Of a stretch of DNA of 64,000 nt, positions 31,779 to 42,294 are shown piece by piece. How positions within the stretch are numbered: position 1 is the first letter of the stretch; the number at the start of each line of letters is the position of its first letter. The DNA is taken from NCBI GenBank assembly GCA_033398695.1, contig CM065802.1:202635096-202699095 (forward strand). Reading direction: 5' to 3'. Origin of the DNA: Orobanche coerulescens. Its lineage: Eukaryota; Streptophyta; Magnoliopsida; Lamiales; Orobanchaceae. Under the pieces are notes generated by a model. The model did not search any database and was not told where the DNA came from. It saw only the letters and a program-made list of their open reading frames with translations. The position numbers and the translations under genes were made by a program.

Positions 31779-33113
31779 ATGGCTAGGACTAAGAAGCTGA
31801 GCAAGAGGGCCAGGACTCAGTCGTCCCCCACTCGAGGGGAGACTTCTCGTAGTCGCGCCGAGTCATAGGCGCACCAGTTTTCTGACCCGGAGATCCACAA
31901 AATCTTCAACGAGAAGATTCGGCCGCGACCTCTGATCCCGGAGAGGGGATTCACTCCAGCCCCCAAGACGGGGAACTGCTTACCATGATAGATGAGATGG
32001 GGTGGGCCCGTTTTGCTGCACCCCCCGAGCCAGCGGTGATATCGATAGTGCAGGAGTTCTATGCCAGCGCGTTATTGAAGCACATTCGAGCAGGCCAGAT
32101 GTTGCAAAGAATGACACTTGACTCAGTCGATGTCCGAGGTATTACGGTTCATTATTCCACACTGCTATTCGGAGGTTGTTTGGGTCACGGTGGTAGATGA
32201 GACGGCTTATGACCGAGTTATGGCTAGCCTCACGAAGGAGGCTCGCTCGAGACTATTACGCAGCCCGACTCCGACCGGGAGCGGCTCGCACCGGGTTCTT
32301 CCACTTTCCACTTCAAGAGCTCGCGCCTCGGTGGCTCGGGCGTGCTCGGCTAGATTTTATCTCGCGCCAGATAGGCCCCACATCTCGATCCGCACTGCTT
32401 TTCTCTCCCGAGCCCGGACACTATATGCTATCACATCCGGCCGCGATTGATGTGGCCCCTCTCTTGGTCCGATCTATATTCCAAAGGCATCTGTGGAGGG
32501 GCTAAGACGGGGTTGAAGCACCCCTCTCTTATCTGCGCTCTGTGCCGGTAGTCGGGGCTGACGTGGTCGGACGACGAGCCGATGCTAGCTCCCCAGGCCC
32601 CGATCGACCACCGCATCATCTCACATTTTGACCAGTGGGGAGGAGCGCCGGCGCACGCTCGGGGGAGAGGATTTCTACTGGATGAGGCCCACGAGGGATC
32701 CCCCGAGCCTCTACTGCTGACACAGGGGCAGGCAGATGCCGGCCCGCCGCCCGACAGAGAGAGATTGCAGGCTATGTTCGACGGGCTGAGGGAGGATATG
32801 AGGAGAGAGAGAGAGGATATGAGGAGAGAGATAGAGGAGATGAGGAGAGAGAGAGAGTATGCTGGCTGCCATGAGAGAGGAGCAGCGGACGGAGAGGGAG
32901 AGATTCATTGCTGCCGTCAGGGATGAGATGCGAGAGCAGGCCCGCCGGGCCAATCGACGAGAGGCGAGGCATCTAGCAGCGAGGGATGCCTACCACCAGG
33001 AGCACCTAGCTGCATGGACGGCCCATATCATGCACCCAGATGGGCCATTTATTGCACCTGCTCGGCCAGCCACACCACCCTCCTCGCTGGATGATGCCGG
33101 CACCAGCTCGTGA
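31779..33113 (+). pseudogene. F second ORF: 'putative plant transposon protein' domain, broken
   Basis: Starts MARTKKLSKRARTQ, a basic, possibly nuclear-targeting N-terminus, then hits a stop (TAG at 31866-31868). The frame continues with EIHKIFNEKIRPRPLIPERG and, after a shift, MGWARFAAPPEPAVISIVQE, FYAS and DVRGITVHYSTLLF. It resumes in other frames with RPGAARTGFFHFPLQ, HPAAIDVAPLLVRSIF, and, from 32582, a region ending in a charged coiled coil (repeated EDMRRERE heptads, about 32795-32855) and a terminal frame to 33113. The motif order matches the plant-specific domain Pfam calls putative plant transposon protein (Transposase_32), whose biochemical role is unknown. At least three frameshifts and stops make this copy non-functional. 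Confidence 0.7.
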
Positions 33114-33190
33114 GAGGACTGGAGGGGAGTACTTGACCTTTCACTTTTATTGCATATTATATTTTGTCCATTGAGGTCAATGTACGTCCT

Positions 33191-33218
33191 AAGTTTGGGC
33201 GGGGGGGGGGGGGGGGGG
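33191..33218 (+). repeat. Internal polypurine-tract-like sequence with an 18-G run
   Basis: AAGTTTGGGC followed by an uninterrupted G run. It resembles the true tract AAGTTTGGGGG at 34389-34400, 1.2 kb before the 3' LTR. Confidence 0.6.
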
Positions 33219-33651
33219 TTTACTTTCTGTCGCTACATTTATTGCTGTACTTATCCGTTGCACTTTTCATTATTTTTTAGTTATATTTTTGTCGATAGCC
33301 TTGCTTGTCTTGATTTTACTCTTATTCGTGAATTTTTCGTGCTTCTATTTGTGTAATACTGATGTTACGACACTGTTTTTCTCTTTGAAGAAACGGTCGA
33401 GTTTTAGTCGGGTTGTAGTCAGCGATTTCTGTTTCTGCTCAGTCTTCATTTAGGTCCGAAATTTTTTCGTAATTGTAGAAGTCTTAGCAGATAAGAGAGG
33501 ATACATACGTGTTTTAAAATCACAGTCGATACGTTTGGTTACATTTTTCGGTTAGCTAGTCGTCCAGTTACATAAGTCGTGTTGGCACTTAGATTGAGTT
33601 TAGAGTCGGTCAGTTTTTCCCAAAAGTCGAGATAATATTTGTTCTATGATG

Positions 33652-33962
33652 GGAAGTCTAGTAACCGGAGGTATTCACGTGACCCATTGTTTACTCTCGC
33701 GTAAAACGACAACCCTGATTAGACTAGTGGTTTAGAAATTTCGCATGTGCCAATGACAGGGAGCTTAGTAACCGGGGGTATTCACGTGACCCGTTGTTTA
33801 CTCTCGCGTAAAACTGCGACCTTGATTCGGACATGCGGGAATACCTTTGCGAGTTGTTTCTCCACTGTGGAGGGGAACTTAGTAACTAGAAGCATCCATG
33901 TGCCCCATGAGTGTCTTTTACGTCAAACGGTTTGCCAATACATGAGAATGGAAGTTCCACCC
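33652..33962. repeat. Three imperfect about 105-115-bp repeats in F 3' region
   Basis: Starts near 33652, 33766 and 33870. Each has TAGTAAC, then TTCACGTGACCC or a variant, then CTCGCGTAAAAC or TTTACGTCAAAC. The first two contain the G-box core CACGTG. Non-coding. Confidence 0.65.
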
Positions 33963-34388
33963 TAGGATTATCCCGATGAAACATCCCGAGATCCGAACCT
34001 AGTGGTCAACTCGAATCAATTTTTTGAGCATATAAATAAGGGAAAACTGTCCGAGGGTTATTTTTTATGAAACTCGTGAAAATTTTGCCATTAGACTGTG
34101 GAACGGGGCGAATTAGCTCGTTTATTTTAACCTTTCATATTGACGGTCGATTAGACTCACGTTTGTTAATCTTTGAGCTGGATTTTCTTCATGAACGAGT
34201 GATTAGGACTGAACGTGGTTACTTTGCAGAATCAGTGTTCTGAGTGTAGCTCGCCATTACGATACTCATATTATTCAGAGAGAATTTCAGGATAGTATTG
34301 ATTAGGTTGAGCACTATGAGTTGCACGATTATTTACGATATTTTTTTGTTGAAATTAATTCTTTTTGCTTGAGGACAAGCAAAGGCTC

Positions 34389-34400
34389 AAGTTTGGGGGT
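34389..34400 (+). promoter_or_regulatory. F polypurine tract
   Basis: AAGTTTGGGGGT, three bases before the 3' LTR. Confidence 0.85.
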
Positions 34401-34403
34401 ATT

Positions 34404-35726
34404 TCTTAGGCGTATTTTTATATGCTTATTTATCATTATTTAGTATTATTTTGGCGAGTAAAATTTGCATAAATGAGCTTTTAATGTCTTATTCTCGCAT
34501 GTTTGACAGAAGATTGGAGTCTGGAAGCTAAAACGAGGCAAAACGGGCGAAAACGGCGAATTTTGGCCGTGGGCCGCGACACAAGGCAAGTGGTCCGCGG
34601 CACACGAAGAGGAGCAATGGCACGAGTAATTTGTACTGTGGCCGCAAAGATACCCGTGTGAGCCGCGGCCCATAAGAAAATCACAACGCCCAGGTTTTAA
34701 CCTGGACGCCATGTGCCGCGGCACAGATTAAGTGAGCCGTGGCACACACAGGCGGTTTTGGTGTGCTCCGCGCGGATTTGGGCCGTTTTGAAGCCAGTTC
34801 TCGACCTACTCACACGGACGCGATTTGGAGACTGTTGAGAGCTATAAATAAGGGTTTTAGACCCTAATTAATCATCTTGGAGGCTTGGGAAAAGGAGGAA
34901 CACAGAAGATTATCGCAGGCGAGAGAAGCAGAAGAGATTAAGGGCAGAGGGCGGAAGCCAGAAGAACGGAGGAATCCGAGCTCTTCATCTGCGTTTGATC
35001 TTCATGCTTTTATTTATTAATTCTGTATTTTAATTATTCAGCATGTCAGGCTAAAACCCCTAATCTAGGATTTTGATGAAACCTATGTTTTGACGGATTT
35101 GCTTGAGATTATCTATTTAATTCCCTTTTTGTTGAGTTTTCCCAATCGTGTTTAATGCTTTCAATTATCTGGCCAATAGTTGTATTGTTTTAATCATTCA
35201 ATTCGAATCGGGAGAGGAGAATTGGTGAGGAACTATTGGTGATGACCGTTTTATTCTGTGAGATAGGAATATACTCATAGGAACTACGTGGCCTTTAGGA
35301 GATTTTATGCTTTTTGCCTATTGACGAATTAATTCACCTAGGGATAGAGTGCGTTATTCGCCTTTAGAAAAATCTATTGACCTCGGGAGAGGCGGTAGAG
35401 TATATTAGCAATCTTTGCCTTCAATAAAATTGGGAAAATCATTAACTTCAGATAATCGAGAGTAAATTCGGATAAACCAAGGTGGATTCAGAATCCTAGA
35501 CTTATTCATCATTTGATTCTCTTTCTTCAGCGATCATTTTTACTGTTTAATCTTTTATTAATTTTCTTTAGTAATTAATTGCTACCCAAAGTTCGATTGT
35601 TCAAATAAAACTGGAATACACAAAAATCGGTAGTTAGTGATTCAGTCCTCGTGGGAACGATACTCACTCATCACTTTATTACTTGTATAGGATAACGTGC
35701 ACTTGCGTTCAAGAAATATCGCAACA
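34404..35726 (+). repeat. F 3' LTR
   Basis: 1323 bp, TCTTAGGCG (second base C instead of G) to ATCGCAACA. Array at about 34573-34746 and TATAAATA at 34843-34850. Differences from the 5' LTR are few. Confidence 0.93.
34573..34746. repeat. Palindrome array, F 3' LTR
   Basis: Same units as 26722-26895. Some are intact here but decayed there and the reverse (GTGCCGCGGCAC at about 34713 versus GTGCCGCGACAC). Confidence 0.8.
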
Positions 35727-35731
35727 GTGGC
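35727..35731. repeat. Target-site duplication of F, right copy
   Basis: GTGGC. Confidence 0.92.
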
Positions 35732-36358
35732 AGGCGGTGAAACCGCGCGACCGGGCAGCCACGTGGGCAGAGTTTCGGGATCTGATGGAAGATGAATTCT
35801 GTTCATGGCCAGTGAAAGAGGGGAGGATCCGAGCCTTCTTTGAGGCGAAGGCCCAAGATGTTCCTATATCTCAAGCTATCAAAGACTACAATCAACAACT
35901 GCATTATGTGAGAAACCAAATCCGAGATGAGCTTGACAAGATCCGCCACTACATGTCTGGTTTGGGGTGCACGACTTTGAAAGATTATCAGAATAAAGCG
36001 ATGGCTTATGAGATGTCGTTTTCTGCGACAGAGACGGCAACTGAAGGAAAGAAACAGAAGACCTCCGCCGCTCGGGAGGCAAGTCGAGGGTATCCAAGGC
36101 TCGGCCTGTTCGCGAGTCTTTGGGAGTCAGTCGCCATCAGTTGGTCGAGGAAACGGTTCTAGGTCTGCTCCTGCTGGTTCCGTTCGTGGTCCTACGTGCT
36201 TCAACTGTAGTCGTCCGGGCCACATGATGAGTGAGTGTGATAGGCCTCCGATTCAGTGTCTTGCTTGTGGTCGGATGGGTCATCGTGCTAAGTTTTGTAC
36301 GGATGCAGCTCGGGCTCCAGTTACTCAGATATAAGCCCTAGCTGCGGGAGAGCCAAGT
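35732..36358 (+). pseudogene. gag: D gag, C-terminal part (after F), broken
   Basis: Resumes exactly where F cut: QAVKPRDRAATWAEFRDLM through GLGCTTLKDYQNKAMAYEMS. Relative to N it lacks the FDMRMKPRV segment before HYMSGLGC. The frame shifts near 36055-36085, where N reads on with GGKSGG. The following frame carries two zinc knuckles, CFNCSRPGHMMSEC and CLACGRMGHRAKFC, which bind element RNA, and then stops at TAA 36332-36334; N has TCA here. These defects mean D gag cannot make a full-length product. Confidence 0.9.
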
Positions 36359-36753
36359 GTGAATCAGGCACCGACAGTTCCTCAGCCGCAGCAGAGTTTT
36401 GGTAGAGGTCGAGGACGTGGTCAGCCTTCTGGAGGGGGAGCTTCTAGTGCGGGGTCTGTTCTGGCCCGAGTGTACGAGATGAGACGAGCAGGAGATCCTG
36501 ACGCGACGGTGGCTACAGGTACCGTCCACATCCTTGATCATCCTGTTTTCGTATTGTTCGATTCTGGTGCTACGCATTATTTTATATCTATGGATTGTGT
36601 GAGTCGTCTGCATGTTGATTGCCTAGTTGCCTGTGAGCCTTTTGTTGTTAAACTTCCTAGTGGGGATAGCATCGTGGGGGACCGTGAGATTAGAAATTTT
36701 TCTGTGAGTATCGCGGGGAGGGATTGGCCTTCTAATCTGATTGCGGTAGATAT
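36359..36753 (+). pseudogene. pro: D protease domain, cut by G
   Basis: Gly/Arg-rich linker (SFGRGRGRGQPSGG), then the retropepsin core LFDSGATHYFIS with the catalytic D-S-G at about 36560-36568, followed by the flap region through VSIAGRDWPSNLIAVDI. G is inserted after DI (target duplication GATAT), and the domain resumes at 45068 with [17 protein letters not shown]. Codons after 36753 in this frame are LTR sequence. Confidence 0.88.
36749..36753. repeat. Target-site duplication of G, left copy
   Basis: GATAT, repeated at 45063-45067. The uninterrupted site is seen in N at about 62561-62575. Confidence 0.92.
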
Positions 36754-37857
36754 TGTTGCTACCCAACATATTATCCGGAGATAGATATTGCTGGAATGGA
36801 TGGATAGCAAACAAATGCAAGAGCACTTCCGTGAGAAAAATGAATAACACAAGATTTGCCGGGGTTGTTAGTCCCGGGCTTGAATGCTCTCGCGAGATAT
36901 TATTAATACTAATATTCAGGGATACAAGTACTAATGTAAGAATACAATTACAATGAGTGTAAAGATTCTTGTTATCTTAGCTAGTGAGTGTGTAGATTGC
37001 CGGAAGAACCAGATTTGATGCTCTGTGAGTTCTTGTAACAAAGGAGATGAGCAATGCTACGGTGAGGGATCGACAGTCTCTCACGGCGAGTATTAGCTGG
37101 GTGCTTGAGCTCCTGAGCTTATGAATCTCTTGGAATCTGCCTTATGGAGACTTCTTGCCTCTGCCGATCGTCTTTTGGACGAGAGATTCGGAGAGAGAAG
37201 CCCTGAGATGGATTCCGGCGAGACAGCAGGGAGCTTGATGGTATGTGTGTTCTTCTTTATTTCCATGAATGAATTCGGAATGTAGGTGAATCAATTCGGA
37301 ACCTTTTTCCAGTAGGAGGAGGTTCTCTATTTATAGGACTTGGATATGCCGGGCGATCGCCTTTTCTGTATTATAATAATCGGGCGATCGTCTTTATGTC
37401 ACATGGGCTTGTCTCCTTAAAGTCTGCAGAGTTGCCGCGATCGCCGCGGGTCCAATGAGAAGCTCGCACGCGTCTCGAAGCCATCACGGGCGGTCCCACT
37501 GACACCTTTCGGCGGGCCTGTCGGTTGGTGGAAAGATGCTGACAGGCTGTGGTCAACGACCTATGTGCCGCGGTGCCTTATCTGGATCTGCACGTGGGTG
37601 CTATTCTGAGATCCAGTCTTCGATGACTTTGACGGGCGATCATCTCTGTTCGGGGCGTAGGCCGATTGTCCTTAGCCGGACACTAGGGTCGATCGCCAGA
37701 TACCAAAGGGCGATCGCCTTGGGAGTCGATTGCTAGGTACCTGATGGTGGTCTGGTTTCTTCGATTAGGCGAGCTATCCATAGTTTGACTGGTGTTGACT
37801 CGGTCGCTCGGCCTTATAGTCGATCGCCTGTCGAGATGAATAAATCTTGACACAACA
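36754..37857 (-). repeat. G 3' LTR
   Basis: 1104 bp. TATA-like CCTATAAATAG on the minus strand at 37327-37337 and the GGCGATCGCC array at about 37352-37830. Its U3 end lies next to the promoter region of the antisense gene. Confidence 0.93.
37352..37830. repeat. Palindrome array, G 3' LTR
   Basis: About nine GGCGATCGCC-type units (GGGCGATCGCC, CGGGCGATCGTC, GCGATCGCCGC, GTCGATCGCC, GGGCGATCATC), beginning directly upstream of the minus-strand TATA-like box. Confidence 0.85.
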
Positions 37858-37872
37858 ATTGCCCCCCAGCTC
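37858..37872 (-). promoter_or_regulatory. G polypurine tract
   Basis: Minus strand GAGCTGGGGGGCAAT, abutting the 3' LTR. Confidence 0.8.
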
Positions 37873-37904
37873 ACTCCTATGTTGGAAATGTGGGGTGAGG
37901 TGGT

Positions 37905-38230
37905 TCTCTTGGCGATCGCTGAACTTTTGACGAGCGACTCTGCGTTTAACTGGACTGGCGATCGTCTTTGAGCTGATATATTCTGAGTTTTGGACGACCT
38001 GGTTGGCCGCTAAACTGCGCGGGGAATGGCAATGGGCGTGGAAAAGTCTCCGCGCACGTGTCGGGTTTCTGTTGGAGGATATCAACGGTCATTAATGACC
38101 CCTCGACTGACGCGTCCTTGAAAAGACGCGTGCGCGGGTATCGAGGGAGTCAATAAATGCGACGTTTGAGATCCGACCCCTGAGATTGTCCCTTATTGCA
38201 AACGAGTCCCTGCCATCTCCTATAAAAGGG
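37905..38230 (+). promoter_or_regulatory. Promoter of the G antisense gene
   Basis: TATAAAAGGG at 38221-38230, about 146 bp before the ATG, with two GGCGATCG units (about 37911 and 37965) upstream, the motif of the G LTR arrays. The layout is array, then TATA, then leader, now on the plus strand. Inferred from sequence only. Confidence 0.6.
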
Positions 38231-39309
38231 CGCATTGTTGCAGTCTTCGTCCTCACGCGCACTTACTGGAGAAAGAAGGACTTGCTGAAGATTTTTCTGA
38301 AGATCTTAGTGCCGATCGTCGATCAATTTCATCTTTGGGTAAGAAAAAATCCTTTTCTCCTTTCTTTCTTTGAGAATGGGTGGAACGTCATCATCGCATG
38401 GAGTGGGTACCAGTTCCGCCGCCGGGACATCGACTGTCCGGGGAGGACCTTCTTCTGACTTCCACCTGGAGACGGCCGCTGAGGCTATTCGGTCCGGAAT
38501 TGACCCTGCTGGAATCGAGGCTTTATTTAATGAACCCGACGTTGCTAAGGAAGCGGCTGCTGAGGACAGACGATCGCAGATATAGAGAGATCTGGCGATT
38601 AGGGCCTACTGGGAGCAGCATAGCGTCTTCGGCCGGGCCTATAAGGCTTTCGCTGAGATTATGAAGAAATTGGCCGGTCCGTCTCCTAGGTTCGATCTCC
38701 GGGGATACTCGGTCGCCTATCCTTATCAGCTTCCCAAACGGTCGCAGTACAGGGCTGCGCAGCGATCTTTGTGGTCGCTTGGCCAAATTCGGAGTTCGGA
38801 GACCAGGAAAGATCTGGCCGTCTGGAGGACGAGGTTCCATGTTCCTTCAGATGTGGATATATTCGCGCAGGCGGAGAATGAGCGAGCCGATCAGCCTCCG
38901 ATGGGTATGGTCGCCGTGAATGAGGCGATTATGGAGGTCGGGCTGCGCTTCCCTCTATCCTTTGCTGTCTCCCACCTGCTGGCCGCTTGGAACGTGGCGC
39001 CACTTCAGCTGACGCCGAACGCTTGGCTCCAAATCATCTGCACTCTCACTCTTTTCGGCGGTCACCGCCTGTACCGCCTCCCATCGCCGTTGGAGATGAA
39101 CCATTTGTTCAAGATGACGGCTCAAAAAGGGTCGGTCGGAGGTTACCATATTCAGGGCCGATCTGGTCGGGTAATCCTAGGAGTCCCAAATAAGGCGCGG
39201 GGCGATCCGATGAAGTGGTTTTGGGTCACCGGCAAGTGGAGGGCTTCTGCGAGCGACAATCCTTCGGGCAAGCTGGAGATCCCTACTGAGTTTCGGGAGA
39301 GGAATCCCG

Positions 39310-39378
39310 GTAAGGGTTTAGACTCTCCCTTCGTTCGGATGCGTTTTGGACTGATCTAATTTGATTTCGGTTTTGCAG
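39310..39378 (+). other. Intron 1 of the G antisense gene
   Basis: 69 bp, GTAAGG...TTTTGCAG. Joining restores GGT (Gly) and an open frame. Confidence 0.7.
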
Positions 39379-39543
39379 GTTTTCACATTCCCGCGGTCGA
39401 GGAGCTGCCCTTCAATTTCCTGGTTGTCTGGGAGCGGATACGGAGCTTGTCGGACGACAATCTTGACGCTAGCCAGATCAATAAGGAGAGCCGTTGGTTG
39501 TCGGCTCGTCTATTCCGCTTCCCGAGACATCTCTCGGTACCAG

Positions 39544-39630
39544 GTATGAGTTTCTGCGACCTTCACTTTCTTAGGCGATTGCCTTACTTGAGGAAAATAT
39601 CTAACTGTTGATCGATCGCCTTAACTGTAG
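39544..39630 (+). other. Intron 2 of the G antisense gene
   Basis: 87 bp, GTATGA...AACTGTAG. It contains a GATCGATCGCC motif. Joining keeps the frame. Confidence 0.7.
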
Positions 39631-40021
39631 AGGTTCGCTTTCCTCGCTTTTTGGAGCCCCCGTCGGAGATCGCCATGTCGAATCCTGGAGTTCTAGGCCG
39701 TCTCCGCCACAAGAAATCGTCTCGGGCCCCACCTGTTGCGTTGCCAATTGTTCCGGAGGCGGAGCCTCGCGTGGAGCCGATCGTGGCTGAGGAGGGAGTT
39801 CCGGAGGAGGGGCTTCGAACGAATCGTAAAAGGCCGAGGCCGGAAGAAACTCTGGTTCCTGCCCCTGGCAATGAAGTGCCGATCGCCGCGCCTCCGATCA
39901 CTGTTCTCGCTCCGGAGAATGAGCCGCCCTCTGCGGCTTTTATGCGATAGATGGCGATCGCCGACGCTGAGACTCCTCGAGGGAAACCGTACTTCGGTCG
40001 CGACCCCGAGAGGGCTGAGAG

Positions 40022-40091
40022 GTAGATTGCATTTTTGGGTTGAAGCTTGCAATTGCGTAGGAGTTGTGTTAACTTTGTTGTTTTGATGTAG
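40022..40091 (+). other. Intron 3 of the G antisense gene
   Basis: 70 bp, GTAGAT...GATGTAG. Without splicing the frame stops immediately (AGG TAG). Confidence 0.65.
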
Positions 40092-40725
40092 GATCCGTCG
40101 CACAGATCCGTCTTGCCCGCCGATGGTGTTGGATTTCTTAGCCAGCCGATCTCCTCGCCAGTCCTGTGACATCCCACAATATGTCAGCAAGGCCGCTTCT
40201 GCTCTACCGAAGGCCTGGACGACCGACCTGGATGCGATCGCTCATCAGCGATCGGGGAGTACGATGCAGGCTGTTCTCGCCCTTTCTCTCCAGACGGCGA
40301 CCATGGCTGTCCAGGCTGCTCAGGAGTTTGAGGGGCGACCTTCCACTATTCGCCTGCAGGCGGATCTCGAGGCGGCTCGGAAAGAGAACGCCGAGTTCGC
40401 TGATAAGATCGTGGCGATAGAGAAGGACTCTTTGGAGGCAGCCAAGCGGGCGAGCCACGAGCTTGAGCTGGCGAAGAAGGAAACCGAGTTGTCTCGTCTG
40501 GCGGTTGACCGATTTCGGGACAGGATGCTGAATGCCGTCCGGGCACAGAAGGTTGCTGAGGATGAGGCCGCTCGTCAGAAGGAGACGATCGCTCGGTTGA
40601 CTAGCGAGCTAGCGGAGTCCAGGGAGAAGGTTGCTGCGAGGGAGGCCGAGCTCCAAGGGTCGCAGCAGGCGATGGCGGAGCTGAAAAGAGAGGTAGAGGC
40701 GACCAAGGCTGATCCCTTTCAAAAC

Positions 40726-40777
40726 TTGGAGTTTGTCAGCGAGTTCGCCTATTGGAGTTTGTCAGCGAGTTCGCCTA
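40726..40777. repeat. 26-bp tandem duplication inside the antisense gene
   Basis: Two exact copies of the unit beginning TTGGAGTTTGTCAGC. 26 is not a multiple of three, so the coding frame shifts between copies. Confidence 0.9.
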
Positions 40778-41063
40778 TTATATGGCGTTCGCCGACTCGA
40801 TCCGAGCAGCTAAGAAAGGAGGTTTGGAGGTCGGGCCCCTTGCTGAGAACTTCAAGGCGTATGCGTTGGAGCATCCTCTTCATCCTGCTTTCTCCTTGCC
40901 GATTTTGGATCTCTCGGAGCTTGGCGTAGATCTGAGCTGGTATCCGACTCCGGCGAACATCGTTCCTCCCGACGATCCAGAGGACGGTGAGGTCGCTCCG
41001 AAAACTGGGGAAGGACCACAGGTCGAGCCGTCGGCTGAAGGCGAAGTCCAGGCGGAGGCCTGA

Positions 41064-42294
41064 GGCTCTTCGCTCTTGCTTGCTTGTTTTAGCTTTTTGT
41101 CTTGTAGTTTTGTGATTTTCTCTTTGTAGCATTTTGGTCTTCGGGCAACCATGTATTTTGATCCTTCAAGCAATGAAATGAATGTTTGATTTTTTGACTT
41201 ATCACTTGAATGATTGTTATTTTTGAGTCTTTGTTTGACTTTGTACAAATGTGTGAGGAGAGATCATTGCGAGGGTAGTTCCAAATGAATTGATAAACTC
41301 ATAAAGATAACTTTTACAACAAATTCGATCGCTGCACAACTTGCTGAAAAATGACGACCTCCGTATGTTTGTTGAATAGGGACGATCATCGTATAGGTAG
41401 TCCGCACTCTTCCCCCTTGTTTTTATTCACTTAGTGGAAGTAAGGGGATGAAAATAATTTGTTGAGTGAGCGGTCTTCAACTTTGTCGAATCCTTGAGGA
41501 CGGTCGTCCGTCTTGAGGAACCGTGCACGATCCCGGAGTTCGATGGACCGACTCCCTGATCATGTCTTGATGCGCGAAGACATTGAGTGTCTCGTGACTC
41601 ACTTTATTATGAGGGTCCTCTGTTAGGCTGCGCCTCGCCTCGTATTTAAACGAAGGGCGTGCGGTCTCGGTCTAGAGGAGTCCTTGCGCGGGGTAGCATC
41701 GAATGATTCAACTCCACGCCCGCGGCTTGTTTAGCTCTGCTTCCACCTTGGGTCGCCATGACGATGGCGACCCTCGACGGTGTATGTTGAGACGGGGGTA
41801 GTGACGCGTCGCATTGTCCGGGTTCACCACGTTAAATGATGAACCTTTGAGGGCGAGCGATCGTGTCCACTGATTAATTTTGGAGGGCCCTCAGACTACG
41901 CCGGCCTCGTACTTAAACGAAGGGCGGGCGATCTTGGCCCAAAGGGACCTTGCATGGCCTAAGCAGTCGGTTCCATCGACCACCAGGACCATGGCTGCAC
42001 TCTTCCACCTTGGATCGTCATGTAGATGCCGTCCGTCGACAGTGTACGTTGTGCGGGGGAGGCGATCTCATGCCTTAGTCCATCATGTTAGATGGTGAAC
42101 TGTAAATGGCGAACGAGTCCTCCAGTTTCTTAAATAAGGAGGGAGATCGGGGAGACTTCCGAGGTCCCCTTTTCTTGATTGAAGCATGTAGAGACGGTCG
42201 CCGAGGTTGATCCAGGGGTCGGCTCGTATGAGCTTTCCAGCCTGTTTTGTGTTCGACTCGGACGATCGTGTATAGAGATTGGTAGGGGCTTCGG
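41064..42294. other. G intergenic region between the antisense gene and the gag 3' end
   Basis: Protease and pol would be expected here on the minus strand but are absent. It contains a diverged direct duplication of about 250 bp: copies at about 41615-41870 and 41885-42110 share TCGTAYTTAAACGAAGGGCG and later CTTCCACCTTGG and the GATGGTGAAC/GATGATGAAC block. Confidence 0.65.

Larger units (their letters stand above)
26555..35726 (+). mobile_element. Element F: non-autonomous Athila-related gypsy element
   Basis: 9172 bp with LTRs 26555-27872 and 34404-35726 (TG...CA), target duplication GTGGC, a tRNA-Asp-type primer site and the Athila-style polypurine tract AAGTTTGGGGG. It encodes an intact gag-protease and a broken plant-transposon-protein ORF. 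Reverse transcriptase, RNase H and integrase are absent: only 1.1 kb separates the protease end from the second ORF. The LTRs are very similar by eye, so it moved recently using another element's pol. Confidence 0.93.
38376..41063 (+). pseudogene. G antisense gene: putative gypsy-type transposon protein, four exons, three lesions
   Basis: Exons deduced from splice sites and reading phase are 38376-39309, 39379-39543, 39631-40021 and 40092-41063. Introns begin GTAAGG, GTATGA and GTAGAT and end TTTGCAG, ACTGTAG and GATGTAG, and all junctions keep the frame. Exon 1 carries the domain Pfam calls putative gypsy type transposon (Transposase_28): FHVPSDVDIFAQAENERADQ, FPLSFAVSHLLAAWNVAPLQ, LTPNAWLQIICTLTLFGGH. 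Exon 3 is proline-rich and exon 4 a long coiled coil (ADLEAARKENAEFADKIVAI onward), ending in an acidic tail. Lesions are TAG at 38583-38585, TAG at 39948-39950 and a 26-bp duplication (40726-40777) that shifts the frame before the last about 100 codons. Role unknown. It is transcribed opposite to gag if its own promoter works. Confidence 0.75.

Noticed and set aside
39584..40190. Long minus frames of 197 and 165 codons opposite the G antisense gene
   Set aside because: Shadows of the plus-strand exons; they have no motif and cross introns.
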